Shown: positions 1-7,190, counted from the stretch's first letter. The stretch: DNA of 17,246 nt from an uncultured Clostridia bacterium (GCA_947630315.1 CANRHA010000008.1:1-17246); one strand, 5' to 3'. The notes: generated from the sequence alone by a model not told the origin. Program-made: numbers and translations.

Positions 1-183
1 GGGAGGCCGAAGGCCACATCAAGAATACAGAAGTCAGATGTCAGAAATCAGAGGCAGTTGGAGCAAGGGCGGCGGATAGCAGGATACTTGCGTTATGCGC
101 AGAAGGTTGCGGCGACGGTGGCAGAGACTCTCGGCATGCCCCTCGCCCTCATTCTTTCGCAAACCCGGTACAAGCGTTTCTAA
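1..183 (+). CDS. Possible partial or repeat-embedded ORF, function unknown
   Basis: Frame 1 is open from the first base to a TAA at 181-183, giving 60 residues with no start codon seen other than a possible TTG at 58. The first 19 residues come from the repeat end and are unlikely to be meaningful. The rest (from LEQGRRIAGYLRYAQK to ALILSQTRYKRF) has a protein-like, amphipathic alanine-rich composition. The last part faintly resembles the stretch before the helix-turn-helix of DnaA C-terminal-like domains (VAE.LG...L.S.sR.kr), but this is a weak impression. It may be the tail of an upstream gene, a relic carried in the repeat element, or chance in GC-rich DNA. Confidence 0.2.
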   Translation, partial: GRPKATSRIQKSDVRNQRQLEQGRRIAGYLRYAQKVAATVAETLGMPLALILSQTRYKRF

Positions 184-233
184 CATCTAACATCTAATAT
201 CTAATATCTATGATGTGGCCTTCGGCCACATCA
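1..233. repeat. MITE-like intergenic element with inverted ends and 7-bp tandem repeats
   Basis: Both ends carry the same GGCCGAAGGCCACATC block in inverted orientation (5-20, and the complement at 213-228 region), and inside each block lies a run of degenerate 7-bp units. On the left these are CAGAAGT, CAGATGT, CAGAAAT (about 29-49). On the right they are TAACATC twice and TAATATC twice (181-208), which read on the other strand resemble the left units. The right end is itself a 10-bp perfect hairpin with a TTC loop (211-220 paired with 224-233). The left copy lacks its first few bases because the window starts there. The core between the ends is GC-richer and open in frame 1. The arrangement fits a small non-autonomous mobile repeat or a REP/MITE family member; the class is inferred from structure only. 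Confidence 0.55.
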
Positions 234-241
234 CCCCCCGC

Positions 242-270
242 TTTACATTCCCCGGGAAATATAGTATAAT
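242..270 (+). promoter_or_regulatory. Sigma-A promoter for the DUF1349 gene
   Basis: A TTTACA -35 box (242-247) and a consensus TATAAT -10 box (265-270) are separated by exactly 17 bp. The spacer contains CCCGGG. The promoter sits about 70 bp upstream of the chosen start at 338 and directly downstream of the 211-233 hairpin. Confidence 0.75.
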
Positions 271-337
271 AATCCCGCGCGAGGGCGGGCGCATGATCGC
301 TCGACCCTCGCTGAAAACGATAACGGAGGGCTTTGAC

Positions 338-934
338 ATGACATTTGACATCACCAAACTCAGCTGGACGAGGGAGCCGGCGGATTTTTGCATATCCGAC
401 GGGAAAATCGAGATCATCACCGCGCCGCAGACCGACCTTTGGCAGCGGACCTATTACCACTTCATAAACGACAACGCGCCGGTTTTGCAGATGGAGACCG
501 ACGTAAAATTCTTCTCATTCACCGTAAAGACCGACTTCGAGAGCAAGGTGCGCTTCGACCAGTGCGGGATCGTGATGTACATCGATGGCGAAAACTGGCT
601 CAAGGCATCTATCGAATACGAAAACGAGCGCTTCCAGCACCTCGGCAGCGTTGTGACGAACGGCGGATTTTCCGATTGGGCGACCACCGAGATCGACGCG
701 TCGATAAAATCGATGTGGTACAGATTCAGCCGCAGAGAGGACGATTATTGCGTTGAATGTTCCGACGACGGCGTTGTTTTTAAGCAGATGAGGATCTGCC
801 ACATTCACAAGGGAGACGGCAAGATCCGCTTCGGCATCTACGCATGCAGCCCCGGGGAATCATCATTTAAAGCCACTTTCACGAACATGCAGATCACCGA
901 ATGCAAATGGCGCGCCTATGGAGAGGAAGGGTGA
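338..934 (+). CDS. DUF1349 family protein (concanavalin A-like fold)
   Basis: This 198-residue soluble protein resembles the DUF1349 family, which adopts a concanavalin A-like beta-sandwich and includes proteins of the YesU type. Typical features are the early aromatic segment (LSWTREPADFCISDGKIEI), a QTDLWQRTYY stretch, the central KVRFDQCGIVMYIDGENWLKASIEYE strand pair, and the C-terminal FGIYACSPGESSFKATFTN strand. The family is small and probably binds or acts on carbohydrate, but its reaction is not established. The ATG at 338 was chosen because GGAGGG lies 8 bp upstream; the frame stays open back to 215, but that stretch overlaps the promoter. The protein has no signal peptide. It is a single gene, converging on the lipoprotein operon, and nothing ties it to the peptide locus. 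Confidence 0.8.
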   Translation: MTFDITKLSWTREPADFCISDGKIEIITAPQTDLWQRTYYHFINDNAPVLQMETDVKFFSFTVKTDFESKVRFDQCGIVMYIDGENWLKASIEYENERFQHLGSVVTNGGFSDWATTEIDASIKSMWYRFSRREDDYCVECSDDGVVFKQMRICHIHKGDGKIRFGIYACSPGESSFKATFTNMQITECKWRAYGEEG

Positions 935-1011
935 GGGGAGCGCCCATACGCCATCTCGCTCAAAAGTAAATTTGTATTGACCGCCCTGCACAATCAGCAC
1001 AATCGACCCCG

Positions 1012-1144
1012 GAAAGTGCTGAAAGTTCAGAAAGTTCATACATCGGCGAAATTAAAATATCGGGAATTACTTTTGCACTATAATGTATTAAAGTAAATTT
1101 TGGTATTTAAACTACCATGCACTTTCTGTACTTTCCACACTTTC
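1012..1144. repeat. Inverted pair of triple 9-bp GAAAGTNNN repeats
   Basis: The left arm has three GAAAGT hexamers at 1012, 1021 and 1030, each followed by three variable bases and ending in CAT (to 1039). The right arm has the reverse complement, three ACTTTC hexamers at 1121, 1130 and 1139, preceded by ATG (1117). The arms are separated by about 77 bp of AT-rich DNA. The symmetric arrangement lies in the 327-bp gap between convergent genes and is not explained by coding. The rest of 935-1261 holds the terminator at 1154-1195 and a palindromic TTCGGCCGAA near 1217; no gene is seen. Confidence 0.6.
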
Positions 1145-1153
1145 TGCGCAAAT

Positions 1154-1195
1154 AATCCCACCCAAGGCCGCGTTTCGCTCCCGGGTGGGATTTTC
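1154..1195 (+). terminator. Rho-independent terminator between convergent genes
   Basis: A perfect 10-bp stem (AATCCCACCC at 1154-1163 with GGGTGGGATT at 1183-1192) is followed by a short T run. It lies 220 bp beyond the DUF1349 stop and just over 65 bp beyond the stop of the minus-strand lipoprotein operon, so it may serve both directions. Confidence 0.65.
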
Positions 1196-1261
1196 AACAC
1201 TTCTTTACATCGCCGGCTTTCGGCCGAAGCAGTTTTTTGCTGATTTTTCAATGCCCCTCTT

Positions 1262-2491
1262 TTATTCTGGCGATATGGCTGCGGTATATTGCCGCGCATC
1301 TTCGGCGCGGGAAATCGGAAAGTCAAAAGTATAAAGAATCCCGGTCGAAAGGTCCAAAATCGCGTCGCCGTCCGGCACTAAGGCGCTCGACGTCTGCGCG
1401 CGGGTCTCAAACGAGCCTCCTACCGCCTCGGAAAAATCCCCGGCAAGCGCTGTCAGCTCGTTGTCTATCAGGGCGAAAAACACCGTAGGCGCAACTTCCT
1501 CCTCGGGGTCGGCATAATACCTCAGCGCAATGATCCGACAGGTCTCTCCGCCCTTTTCCAGATCAAACGCGCTTATATATTCGTTGATTTTGCTTTTGAA
1601 GATCCTGTAATATCCGCCCTCTGCGTCGCAAACCGTATCCGCGGATTTTTCGGCAAAAAAGCTCTCGCTGTCTGAACTTACGCCGACAGACAGCCGGTTA
1701 GCGTATATAATATCGGGATCATCGCCGTTATCCGATCTGACCTCGCGGCCTATCAGGCAGGCGGTATTATCGCCTATAAATTTTGCCTCGAAAATTTTTT
1801 GAGCCAAGCCCTTTTGATCAAGCTCCGTAACCGATGAGACCCCGTCGGCGGGAATATCCGGCACCGCGAGTTCATACGCGTTTTCAAACACCGGCTTGAG
1901 TTTATATTCCACGCCGCCTATCTTCCACTTTCCGCCCTCCTTCACGATCGATATCACGGCGGAATATTCGTCCTGCGCTCCGCGTTCGGCCTCGGCTTTA
2001 ATTTTATCATCGCTTATCTTTTCGGCATTATTTACCGGCAGCAAAAAGCTTTCGCCGGGCGAATGCGCGTCCTGTCTGTATAAAGCGCCGCCGATCCCGA
2101 TAAATATCGGGCTTTCTCCCTCGGTATATTCCGACATCAGCTCGCGCGCCCTGTCCTCAGAATAAACCCGGTCAAGTAATTCCGCTATGTCCGATATGCT
2201 TTTCAATTCGCCATTTACCGGATAATAAGTTGCTCCGTTTATTTCAACGCCGCCGTCGAGGTCGGCCGATCCCCCATAGAATATCAGCTCGTTTACCGCC
2301 GAGACATCCTCGCTCAGCCCCTCTAAAATTTCATCTGCAAGAGCTTTGGCGTCCTTATCGCCGCCGTAATCCAAAGGGTCGCTTTCCGAAATCTCCGGCG
2401 CGCTTTCCGCTTCGGAGTTCATACCCGCCTCGCCGCACGCGGTAAATGTCAGCAAAACAGCGATCAAAATAAAAATAAAACATCTTTTCAT
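1262..2491 (-). CDS. Lipoprotein with IseA-like N-terminal region, unknown C-terminal half
   Basis: This is a 409-residue lipoprotein precursor. A lysine/arginine start, a hydrophobic stretch and a lipobox ending in Cys19 (TFTAC) predict lipidation and outer-face membrane anchoring. Residues 48-200 hold a module with an INGATYYPV strand, a helix (SISDIAELLDRVYSEDRARELM), a PIFIGIGGALYR strand and a GGKWKIGG strand. This order is shared with the neighbouring gene and resembles the IseA (YoeB) family of DL-endopeptidase inhibitors; that match is tentative. Residues about 205-409 have no recognised domain. The start is the ATG at 2491, with GAGGGGG upstream; an extra 13 residues from an earlier ATG would spoil the signal peptide and overlap the preceding gene. 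It lies 17 bp downstream of the preceding lipoprotein gene, so the two are co-transcribed. Confidence 0.75.
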   Translation of the reverse strand: MKRCFIFILIAVLLTFTACGEAGMNSEAESAPEISESDPLDYGGDKDAKALADEILEGLSEDVSAVNELIFYGGSADLDGGVEINGATYYPVNGELKSISDIAELLDRVYSEDRARELMSEYTEGESPIFIGIGGALYRQDAHSPGESFLLPVNNAEKISDDKIKAEAERGAQDEYSAVISIVKEGGKWKIGGVEYKLKPVFENAYELAVPDIPADGVSSVTELDQKGLAQKIFEAKFIGDNTACLIGREVRSDNGDDPDIIYANRLSVGVSSDSESFFAEKSADTVCDAEGGYYRIFKSKINEYISAFDLEKGGETCRIIALRYYADPEEEVAPTVFFALIDNELTALAGDFSEAVGGSFETRAQTSSALVPDGDAILDLSTGILYTFDFPISRAEDARQYTAAISPE

Positions 2492-2508
2492 GACAAAATC
2501 CCCCTCGT

Positions 2509-3021
2509 CTATTTGCTTTCGATCCTCCACCCGTCGCCGGTCAGCCTCAGCGAATACGCCGTTTTTGTCGAATAGTCCTCGTCGGGGTCGGCGGAGGAAT
2601 TATACATTAAGATCGCGGCGGTCTCGGCGTCCTGAGAAGTTATTTCGTAAACGTAGTTGTCCGAAAGGTCGTAACCCCGGCCGCCGCCGTCGGAATAGGT
2701 TTTACCGTCTATGCATACGAGCGTATCGGTCGAAAGGGCGGCCTCGGCAAGCTCGCCGCAGTAGGCGCTAAAAACATAATCCTCCCATTCGCTCCAGTCG
2801 TCGAATTTTTCATCGGTAACGCGGTAGTAGGTCGTTCCGTCAAGCTCTTCGGGATCGGAATAATCGCAGGCAGGAGGCTCATAGTATAAAAACTTCGTTA
2901 TTTGCAGATCGGAGTCAATAAGCCCGAAAATTATCTCGTCGGTCAGCTCCCGCTTTGCCCCGCACCCGCTCAGCAGCGCCGCCAGCGCCGCTGCAATAAT
3001 TATTTTGACTGCCTTTTTCAT
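2509..3021 (-). CDS. Small lipoprotein, IseA-like, paralogue of its neighbour
   Basis: The 170-residue product begins with MKKAVKIII, a hydrophobic core and the lipobox LLSGC with Cys20, so it is a predicted lipoprotein. The mature part has LDGTTYYRV (about 60-68), a helix FDDWSEWEDYVFSAYCGELAEAAL, LVCIDGKTY (101-109) and a final GDGWRIES strand. The same landmarks in the same order occur in the next gene, so the two look like ancient paralogues of one domain. The pattern recalls IseA-type inhibitors of cell-wall DL-endopeptidases, as a tentative family call. The ATG at 3021 has GGAGC upstream; the earlier in-frame ATG would add a stretch ahead of the signal peptide. It is the first gene of a two-gene minus-strand operon, divergent from the response regulator gene. 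Confidence 0.75.
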   Translation of the reverse strand: MKKAVKIIIAAALAALLSGCGAKRELTDEIIFGLIDSDLQITKFLYYEPPACDYSDPEELDGTTYYRVTDEKFDDWSEWEDYVFSAYCGELAEAALSTDTLVCIDGKTYSDGGGRGYDLSDNYVYEITSQDAETAAILMYNSSADPDEDYSTKTAYSLRLTGDGWRIESK

Positions 3022-3060
3022 TTCGTTCGCTCCTTTGATTTTTTTCAGGATCACGCTGAT

Positions 3061-3091
3061 ATTGTAGCCCGAAAATCATAAGAAAACGCAA
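3061..3091 (-). promoter_or_regulatory. Possible promoter of the lipoprotein operon
   Basis: On the minus strand a TACAAT -10 (complement of 3061-3066) is preceded by TTGCGT (complement of 3086-3091). The spacer of 19 bp is longer than ideal and the -35 box is poor, so this is a weak assignment. It lies about 40 bp upstream of the start codon. Confidence 0.3.
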
Positions 3092-3138
3092 TTTGGGATA
3101 AATGACCGCTTTCAGGGAAAATTGTATCCGGAGAATTA

Positions 3139-3167
3139 TTGACTCTTTTCCGTTAAAATGATATATT
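3139..3167 (+). promoter_or_regulatory. Sigma-A promoter of the two-component operon
   Basis: TTGACT (3139-3144) and TATATT (3162-3167) are separated by 17 bp. The response regulator start codon is 18 bp beyond the -10 box, so the leader is very short and holds little more than the ribosome binding site GAGGTGAGG. Confidence 0.75.
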
Positions 3168-3185
3168 ATTACGCGAGGTGAGGAC

Positions 3186-3911
3186 ATGGTAACCATAGCC
3201 GTCTGCGACGACGATATAAGGTTTGCAAGATCGCTTTGCGGAAAGATAAAGGACATCTGCGCGTTTAAGATCCCCGAGAGATATATGTGTCAGGTCGCGG
3301 CCGAGATGAGTTCATCAAGAGCCGTTCTTGAATATATAAAGTCAAACACGATAAATATTCTCTTTTTGGATATAGACATGCCGGGCGAAACGGGATTTCA
3401 GCTCGCGGAAAAGATAAACAGGCTCAGCCCCGACACGATAATAATTTTTGTCTCCTCCTATGAAAATTTTGTGTTCAGCTCGTTTGAGTACAACCCGTTC
3501 AGGTTTCTGCGCAAAAATAAGCTCAGCGAAGAGCTTGAAGACGTGCTTATAAAGGCGGTAGAGCGGCATATGTCGAACGCCGAAACGGTAACGATAAAAA
3601 CCGACCGCGAAACGGTGGAGCTTCGGGTCAGGGATATTCATTATATAAGAAGCGAGAAAAATTATTACGCCGTCTGCGGGATAGATTTTGAATATAAGTG
3701 CAGGGGCACGATGGCGAAGGCCGGGGAGCTTATCCAAAAATACGGCTTTTTCAGGATAAATTCGGGCTGCTTTGTGAACATGGAGAGAATAAAGCGGTTT
3801 GAAAGTCCGAATAAGATAGTCCTTGAAAACGCCGAGCTTTATATAAGCCTGCGGAAGGTCTCGGCGTTCAAAGAAGCCTACGCGCTCTATACAAGAAAGA
3901 GGGTGCTCTGA
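3186..3911 (+). CDS. LytTR-family response regulator (AgrA/VirR-like)
   Basis: This 241-residue cytoplasmic transcription factor has a receiver domain followed by a LytTR DNA-binding domain. The receiver (about 1-125) shows the acidic cluster DDD at 8-10, the predicted phospho-acceptor Asp62 in LFLDIDMPG, the conserved serine in IFVSSYE and the lysine-containing FRFLRKNKL. The LytTR domain (about 135-236) has the typical VRDIHYIRSEKNYY and FFRINSGCFVNMERI segments. It should be phosphorylated by the kinase encoded next and then bind promoters as a dimer. Its stop overlaps the kinase start (TGATG), which indicates translational coupling. Regulators of this type often control peptide, virulence or cell-envelope genes. 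Whether this one controls the peptide locus downstream cannot be told from sequence. Confidence 0.9.
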   Translation: MVTIAVCDDDIRFARSLCGKIKDICAFKIPERYMCQVAAEMSSSRAVLEYIKSNTINILFLDIDMPGETGFQLAEKINRLSPDTIIIFVSSYENFVFSSFEYNPFRFLRKNKLSEELEDVLIKAVERHMSNAETVTIKTDRETVELRVRDIHYIRSEKNYYAVCGIDFEYKCRGTMAKAGELIQKYGFFRINSGCFVNMERIKRFESPNKIVLENAELYISLRKVSAFKEAYALYTRKRVL

Positions 3912-5239
3912 TGTTCAGCACGGTTTTTGAGATCTCGGCCTCGTTCTTTCAAAGCTGCATGACGGTATGGTTCATCACAAGATTCAATAAAAAGCCGTAT
4001 TTTCGCAGCGCCGCGGCGATCCTCTTTTCGCTCATACAGTTCGGCGCGACCCTTTTCAGCGATTATTTTCTGCCCGGGTTCAGCCTCCTTTCGGTAGTGA
4101 TCCTGTTTGCGCTGTCGCTTCTGTATGCCCTGATGATCTGCGAAAAAGCCTATGCGCGCGCGATCTTATCTACCTGCATGATACACACCCTGACCATACT
4201 CTCGTCGACGCTGATGTACACGGTAATATCCTCGCTGATAAACGATTTCGACACCGTGATGCAGGGTTCCGATTCGGTGATAAGGTATGTATATGTGGTC
4301 ATCGTGAACCTGTTTGTTTTCATAACCGCAAAGCTTATACTCGGGCTGTTCAACGTTGATAAATCATTAAATATAAAAACAAGCCTTGTGATGTTTCTGG
4401 CGTCGCTCCTTACGCTGATAGGTCTGGGAGCTACAACAAAAATCGCAGAGCTTGACGGTAACATAAAAGCGCCGGTCATAGCGCTGACGGTAATATTCGT
4501 AACGATCAATATTATACTGTATGCGCTTGTCGGGCAGATACAAAAACTTCAGCAGAAAAAATCGGAGCTTATGCTGATCAACGAGCGCTTAAGCTTCGAG
4601 CAAAACCGCATAAACGACGCAAACGCCATGCTTGACACATGCCGAAAAATAAAGCACGACATGAAGCAGCACCTGACCGTAATAGGCGGATACCTTGACG
4701 ACGGCAGGACTGACGAATGCAGAGAATATGTCAAAGATCTTTATTCCTCGGCGGACAGGATCGGAAATATAATTCAATCGGGAAACACGGTGATCGACTA
4801 TCTCATAAACGCGAAGCTCGGGCATTTGCAGGACACGCAGGTGATCGTTTCGGGGAACGTAGGCGATCTTTCGGACATAAGCGACGTGGACCTTTCCTGC
4901 ATGATCGGGAATATTTTAGACAACGCCGTCGAGGCGGTCAGGCCGCTGAAAGACAAGCGGATAGAGCTGACGTTTGCAACTCAGGGCGAGAACAGGATAA
5001 TAATCTGCCGAAATACCGTCGAGGGGCCGGTGCTTGAAAGGAACAGGTTTTTGACATCGACCAAAAATAATGCGAAGGAGCACGGGCTGGGGCACAAGAT
5101 CGTGGCGAGCGTGGTGGAGAGCTATGACGGGATCGTGAGCTATTTTGAGGAGGACGGAATGTTCGGCACGCAGGTGATTTTGCCGAGGGGCGCTACTACA
5201 TTTAACGCAGTCCAAAACGATCACAGAGCATCAGACTGA
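3911..5239 (+). CDS. GHKL-family sensor histidine kinase (AgrC-like)
   Basis: The 442-residue product is a membrane sensor kinase of the AgrC type. Residues 1-215 are strongly hydrophobic, with about six or seven membrane segments and short loops, which suggests a peptide or membrane signal sensed within the bilayer. A coiled linker (IQKLQQKKSELMLINERL) leads to the phosphorylation helix KIKHDMKQHL with His249. The ATPase domain has the N box with Asn334 and Asn338 (GNILDNAVEAV) and a short G box HGLGHKIV (391-398), typical of HATPase_c_5 kinases. The gene starts inside the regulator's stop codon. No AgrB processing protease or AgrD-like peptide gene is found near it, so the ligand is unknown. 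A terminator follows at 5351. Confidence 0.9.
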   Translation: MFSTVFEISASFFQSCMTVWFITRFNKKPYFRSAAAILFSLIQFGATLFSDYFLPGFSLLSVVILFALSLLYALMICEKAYARAILSTCMIHTLTILSSTLMYTVISSLINDFDTVMQGSDSVIRYVYVVIVNLFVFITAKLILGLFNVDKSLNIKTSLVMFLASLLTLIGLGATTKIAELDGNIKAPVIALTVIFVTINIILYALVGQIQKLQQKKSELMLINERLSFEQNRINDANAMLDTCRKIKHDMKQHLTVIGGYLDDGRTDECREYVKDLYSSADRIGNIIQSGNTVIDYLINAKLGHLQDTQVIVSGNVGDLSDISDVDLSCMIGNILDNAVEAVRPLKDKRIELTFATQGENRIIICRNTVEGPVLERNRFLTSTKNNAKEHGLGHKIVASVVESYDGIVSYFEEDGMFGTQVILPRGATTFNAVQNDHRASD

Positions 5240-5350
5240 TACAGCTGCGGTTTAAGCATGATATATTTTTCAAGGTAAGACGCCGTAGAAATCTTTTTTG
5301 TAACGAGATTGGAAAAGGAAATTTAATATTTACAGATCAAGAAATGAAAC

Positions 5351-5384
5351 ACCGCCTTCAAGCGCTTTGCTCGAGGGCGGTTTT
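5351..5384 (+). terminator. Terminator of the two-component operon
   Basis: An ACCGCCTTC / GAGGGCGGT stem (9 bp, one G-T pair) is closed by a 14-base loop and followed by TTTT. It lies about 110 bp after the kinase stop codon. Confidence 0.7.
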
Positions 5385-5570
5385 CGTATGCCTCAGTTGT
5401 GAATGGCTGTCAAAATGCTTTTTTAACACAACGGTATGAAAAAATTGGCAGGAGATAGTTGCCAATAAAGGTATAGTCCTTTTTAAGCCTATAAACAATT
5501 TCTTACAGCACGGTCTTGATTGAATTATACTTCCGATTGCTGCGCTGAAAATGCTTGATATTACGCGATT

Positions 5571-5602
5571 AACCACCTTTTTGGTTATGATGAAGGGTGG
5601 TT
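5571..5602. terminator. Hairpin, possible weak terminator
   Basis: AACCACCTTT (5571-5580) pairs with AAGGGTGGTT (5593-5602), with one G-T pair and a 12-base loop. The T run that follows is interrupted (TTATTT), so termination is uncertain. Nothing obvious is transcribed into it, which hints at a relic gene or a small transcript between 5385 and 5571. Confidence 0.4.
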
Positions 5603-5620
5603 ATTTACAACAAAGTGTAC

Positions 5621-5681
5621 TTTTTTGTAACTCGCTTTTGCGCTGAAATACACACAAATTATACTACATAGTTACAAAAAA
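5621..5681. repeat. Perfect 12-bp inverted repeat upstream of the sigma gene
   Basis: TTTTTTGTAACT (5621-5632) is repeated as its exact complement AGTTACAAAAAA (5670-5681), 37 bp apart. The 11-mer TTTTTTGTAAC also occurs at 5294-5304. Between the arms is a candidate -10 box (TATACT). This could be an operator pair for a repressor or activator, or the ends of a tiny element. Confidence 0.5.
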
Positions 5682-5816
5682 ATCAAGAGAAATCAGTAGG
5701 GAATTTGATATAAGTAACAAAAAATTTTCACAAAAATTTATTGGCAAAAATGTACAGTTTTTTGTTTGTCGGCTTTTTTGCAACACTAATCGAGGCCCGA
5801 AAGTTGGTGGTACAGT

Positions 5817-6362
5817 ATGCCTTTGCTTCCGAACAAGATCGAGATAAAAATATCGTTTGAAAAGATGTATAACGAATATTACAGCAAGGTGCTCAGACAT
5901 ATTGTTAAGAAAATCGGAAACTTTCATGATGCGGAAGACGTCGCAAGCGAGGTGTTCATATATTGTTATCAGCATTTTGACAGCTACGACCAGTCGAAGG
6001 CGTCGTTGGGTACCTGGCTCTACCTTATTTCGGAAAGCAGGATAAAGAATTATTATCGCAGCAGAAGACAGAACGTCAGCATTGATACGTTGGAGGAAAA
6101 AGCAGACGACGGTTTTGTCGGGCCGGAAAAGGTTGCGGAGTTTGAGGAGAGCAGGAGATGGCTTGCTGAAGAATTAAAACGGCTTCCGGAAATTCAGCGG
6201 AAAATCATAGTTTTAAGATATTTCTATGACTTGAAATCACAGGAGATTGCCGATGAGGTCGGCATTTCGAATGCAAATGTCAGGACAATTCTATCGAGAA
6301 CGCTTGATAAGCTTGAACGAAACTATAAAAAATCATTTATAAAGGGAGATAAAAATGGCTGA
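5817..6362 (+). CDS. ECF-type RNA polymerase sigma factor
   Basis: The 181-residue product has the two-domain layout of extracytoplasmic-function sigma factors. Region 2 covers about residues 14-85 (FEKMYNEYYSKVLRHIV, HDAEDVASEVFIYCYQHF, GTWLYLISESRIKNYYRS) and recognises the -10 box. Region 4 covers about 120-172 (LPEIQRKIIVLRYFYDLK, then the helix-turn-helix QEIADEVGISNANVRTILSR) and recognises the -35 box. The start at 5817 has only a GGTGG ribosome binding site; Met17 is an alternative that would still keep region 2. It is the first gene of the peptide export locus, and its last 8 bases overlap the next gene. No classical anti-sigma gene sits beside it. The STAS gene downstream and the repeated ECF-like promoters before the peptide genes make those peptides its likely targets, by inference. 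Confidence 0.88.
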   Translation: MPLLPNKIEIKISFEKMYNEYYSKVLRHIVKKIGNFHDAEDVASEVFIYCYQHFDSYDQSKASLGTWLYLISESRIKNYYRSRRQNVSIDTLEEKADDGFVGPEKVAEFEESRRWLAEELKRLPEIQRKIIVLRYFYDLKSQEIADEVGISNANVRTILSRTLDKLERNYKKSFIKGDKNG

Positions 6363-7188
6363 ATTATATCGCAAATCCGCTCTGGAGAAAATTTCTTCCC
6401 CGGAGCAGCTGGATAAGACTCTTACGGTAACATCGCCGCTTTCATGGCTTGTACTCATAGGTATAACTCTCATTATCGCAGCGACGACAGTATGGGGATT
6501 CTTAGGAACAATACCGATGTCGGTCACGGTTCAGGGCATCATTGCGTCGCCTGACAGCACGAACGCAGTTTATGCGGACGAATCGGGAACAGTAGTGTCA
6601 GTGCTTGTGCACGAGGGCTCGGATATCCATTTTGGCGATACGGTGCTTACATATAAGGACGGCCGCGATGAGATAAAAACGATCTATTCGGATCAGGTCG
6701 GAACGGTGTCGGGCATTGCTGTTCAGGCAGGGGAAAGTGTTATTCAGGGAAATGAAGTTATAAGGATCTCGCCTACTATTGAGGGCCCACAGGCGGCGGT
6801 TTGTTATGTTCCGATAAGCGATGCCGGAAAGCTTGAGCGCGGAATGAGAGTACAGATATACCTCAATTCGGTCGACAGTCAATCGTACGGATATATGGTG
6901 GCAAGAATTGTAAACATAGATTCCTATGCCGTATCCAATGTTGGAATGGGGTATGTATTGGGAACAAATAACAATCTTGCAGCATCGTTTCAACAGATGG
7001 GGGCGCTGGTTGCAGTAACATGCGAGTTCTATCCCGACGACACCGAGAGCGGGTATTTCTGGTCAAATGAAAAAGGCAAATCTCTCGGAGTTTCAAACGG
7101 TTCGATCATTACTGCGCGGATCATCACAGAGGAAGTACGTCCGATAACAAAGCTTTTCTCGAAGCTCGGCGAGATCTGGGGTGACTGA
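6355..7188 (+). CDS. NHLP-type bacteriocin system secretion protein (HlyD-like membrane fusion)
   Basis: The 277-residue protein has a cytoplasmic N-terminus, one membrane segment (about 29-50, SWLVLIGITLIIAATTVWGF) and an extracellular part with a lipoyl-like hairpin (GSDIHFGDTVLTYKDG followed by GTVSGIAVQAGESVIQGNEV). This matches the short membrane-fusion proteins that accompany NHLP/NHLM peptide exporters. It is thought to couple the ABC exporter to the cell exterior. The ATG at 6355 is preceded by AAAGGGAG and overlaps the sigma factor stop, so the two are translationally coupled. The stop is 2 bp before the C39 exporter gene. The family assignment rests on length, topology and the two ABC genes that follow, which together form the standard trio. 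Confidence 0.85.
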   Translation: MAELYRKSALEKISSPEQLDKTLTVTSPLSWLVLIGITLIIAATTVWGFLGTIPMSVTVQGIIASPDSTNAVYADESGTVVSVLVHEGSDIHFGDTVLTYKDGRDEIKTIYSDQVGTVSGIAVQAGESVIQGNEVIRISPTIEGPQAAVCYVPISDAGKLERGMRVQIYLNSVDSQSYGYMVARIVNIDSYAVSNVGMGYVLGTNNNLAASFQQMGALVAVTCEFYPDDTESGYFWSNEKGKSLGVSNGSIITARIITEEVRPITKLFSKLGEIWGD

Positions 7189-7190
7189 AT

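Larger units (their letters stand above)
5385..5816. other. AT-rich intergenic region upstream of the peptide locus
   Basis: No gene is supported here. The stretch 5400-5570 has broken reading frames, including a 28-codon run with residues such as KNWQEIVANKG and PINNFLQHGL on the plus strand, which may be a gene relic but was not recognised. The region 5600-5816 is markedly AT-rich, with many A and T runs, and should hold the promoter of the sigma factor operon. The only -10-like box noticed is TATACT at 5660-5665, with a poor TTGCGC 16 bp upstream. The base composition differs from the GC-richer genes before 5239, which fits a junction between unrelated DNA segments. Confidence 0.4.

Noticed and set aside
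29..208. CRISPR-like array from the 7-bp repeats
   Set aside because: The units are 7 bp and contiguous, with no spacers; they are degenerate tandem repeats.
215..337. Longer start for the DUF1349 protein
   Set aside because: The added stretch overlaps the promoter and hairpin, while GGAGGG sits correctly before the ATG at 338.
1154..1192. Riboswitch between the convergent genes
   Set aside because: The stem is a simple perfect hairpin with a T run and lies at gene ends, so a terminator explains it.
5750..5816. LytTR operator upstream of the sigma gene (TACAGTT and AAAGTTGGT)
   Set aside because: The two sites are not a properly spaced direct pair and only one fits the usual consensus, so the match is likely to be chance.
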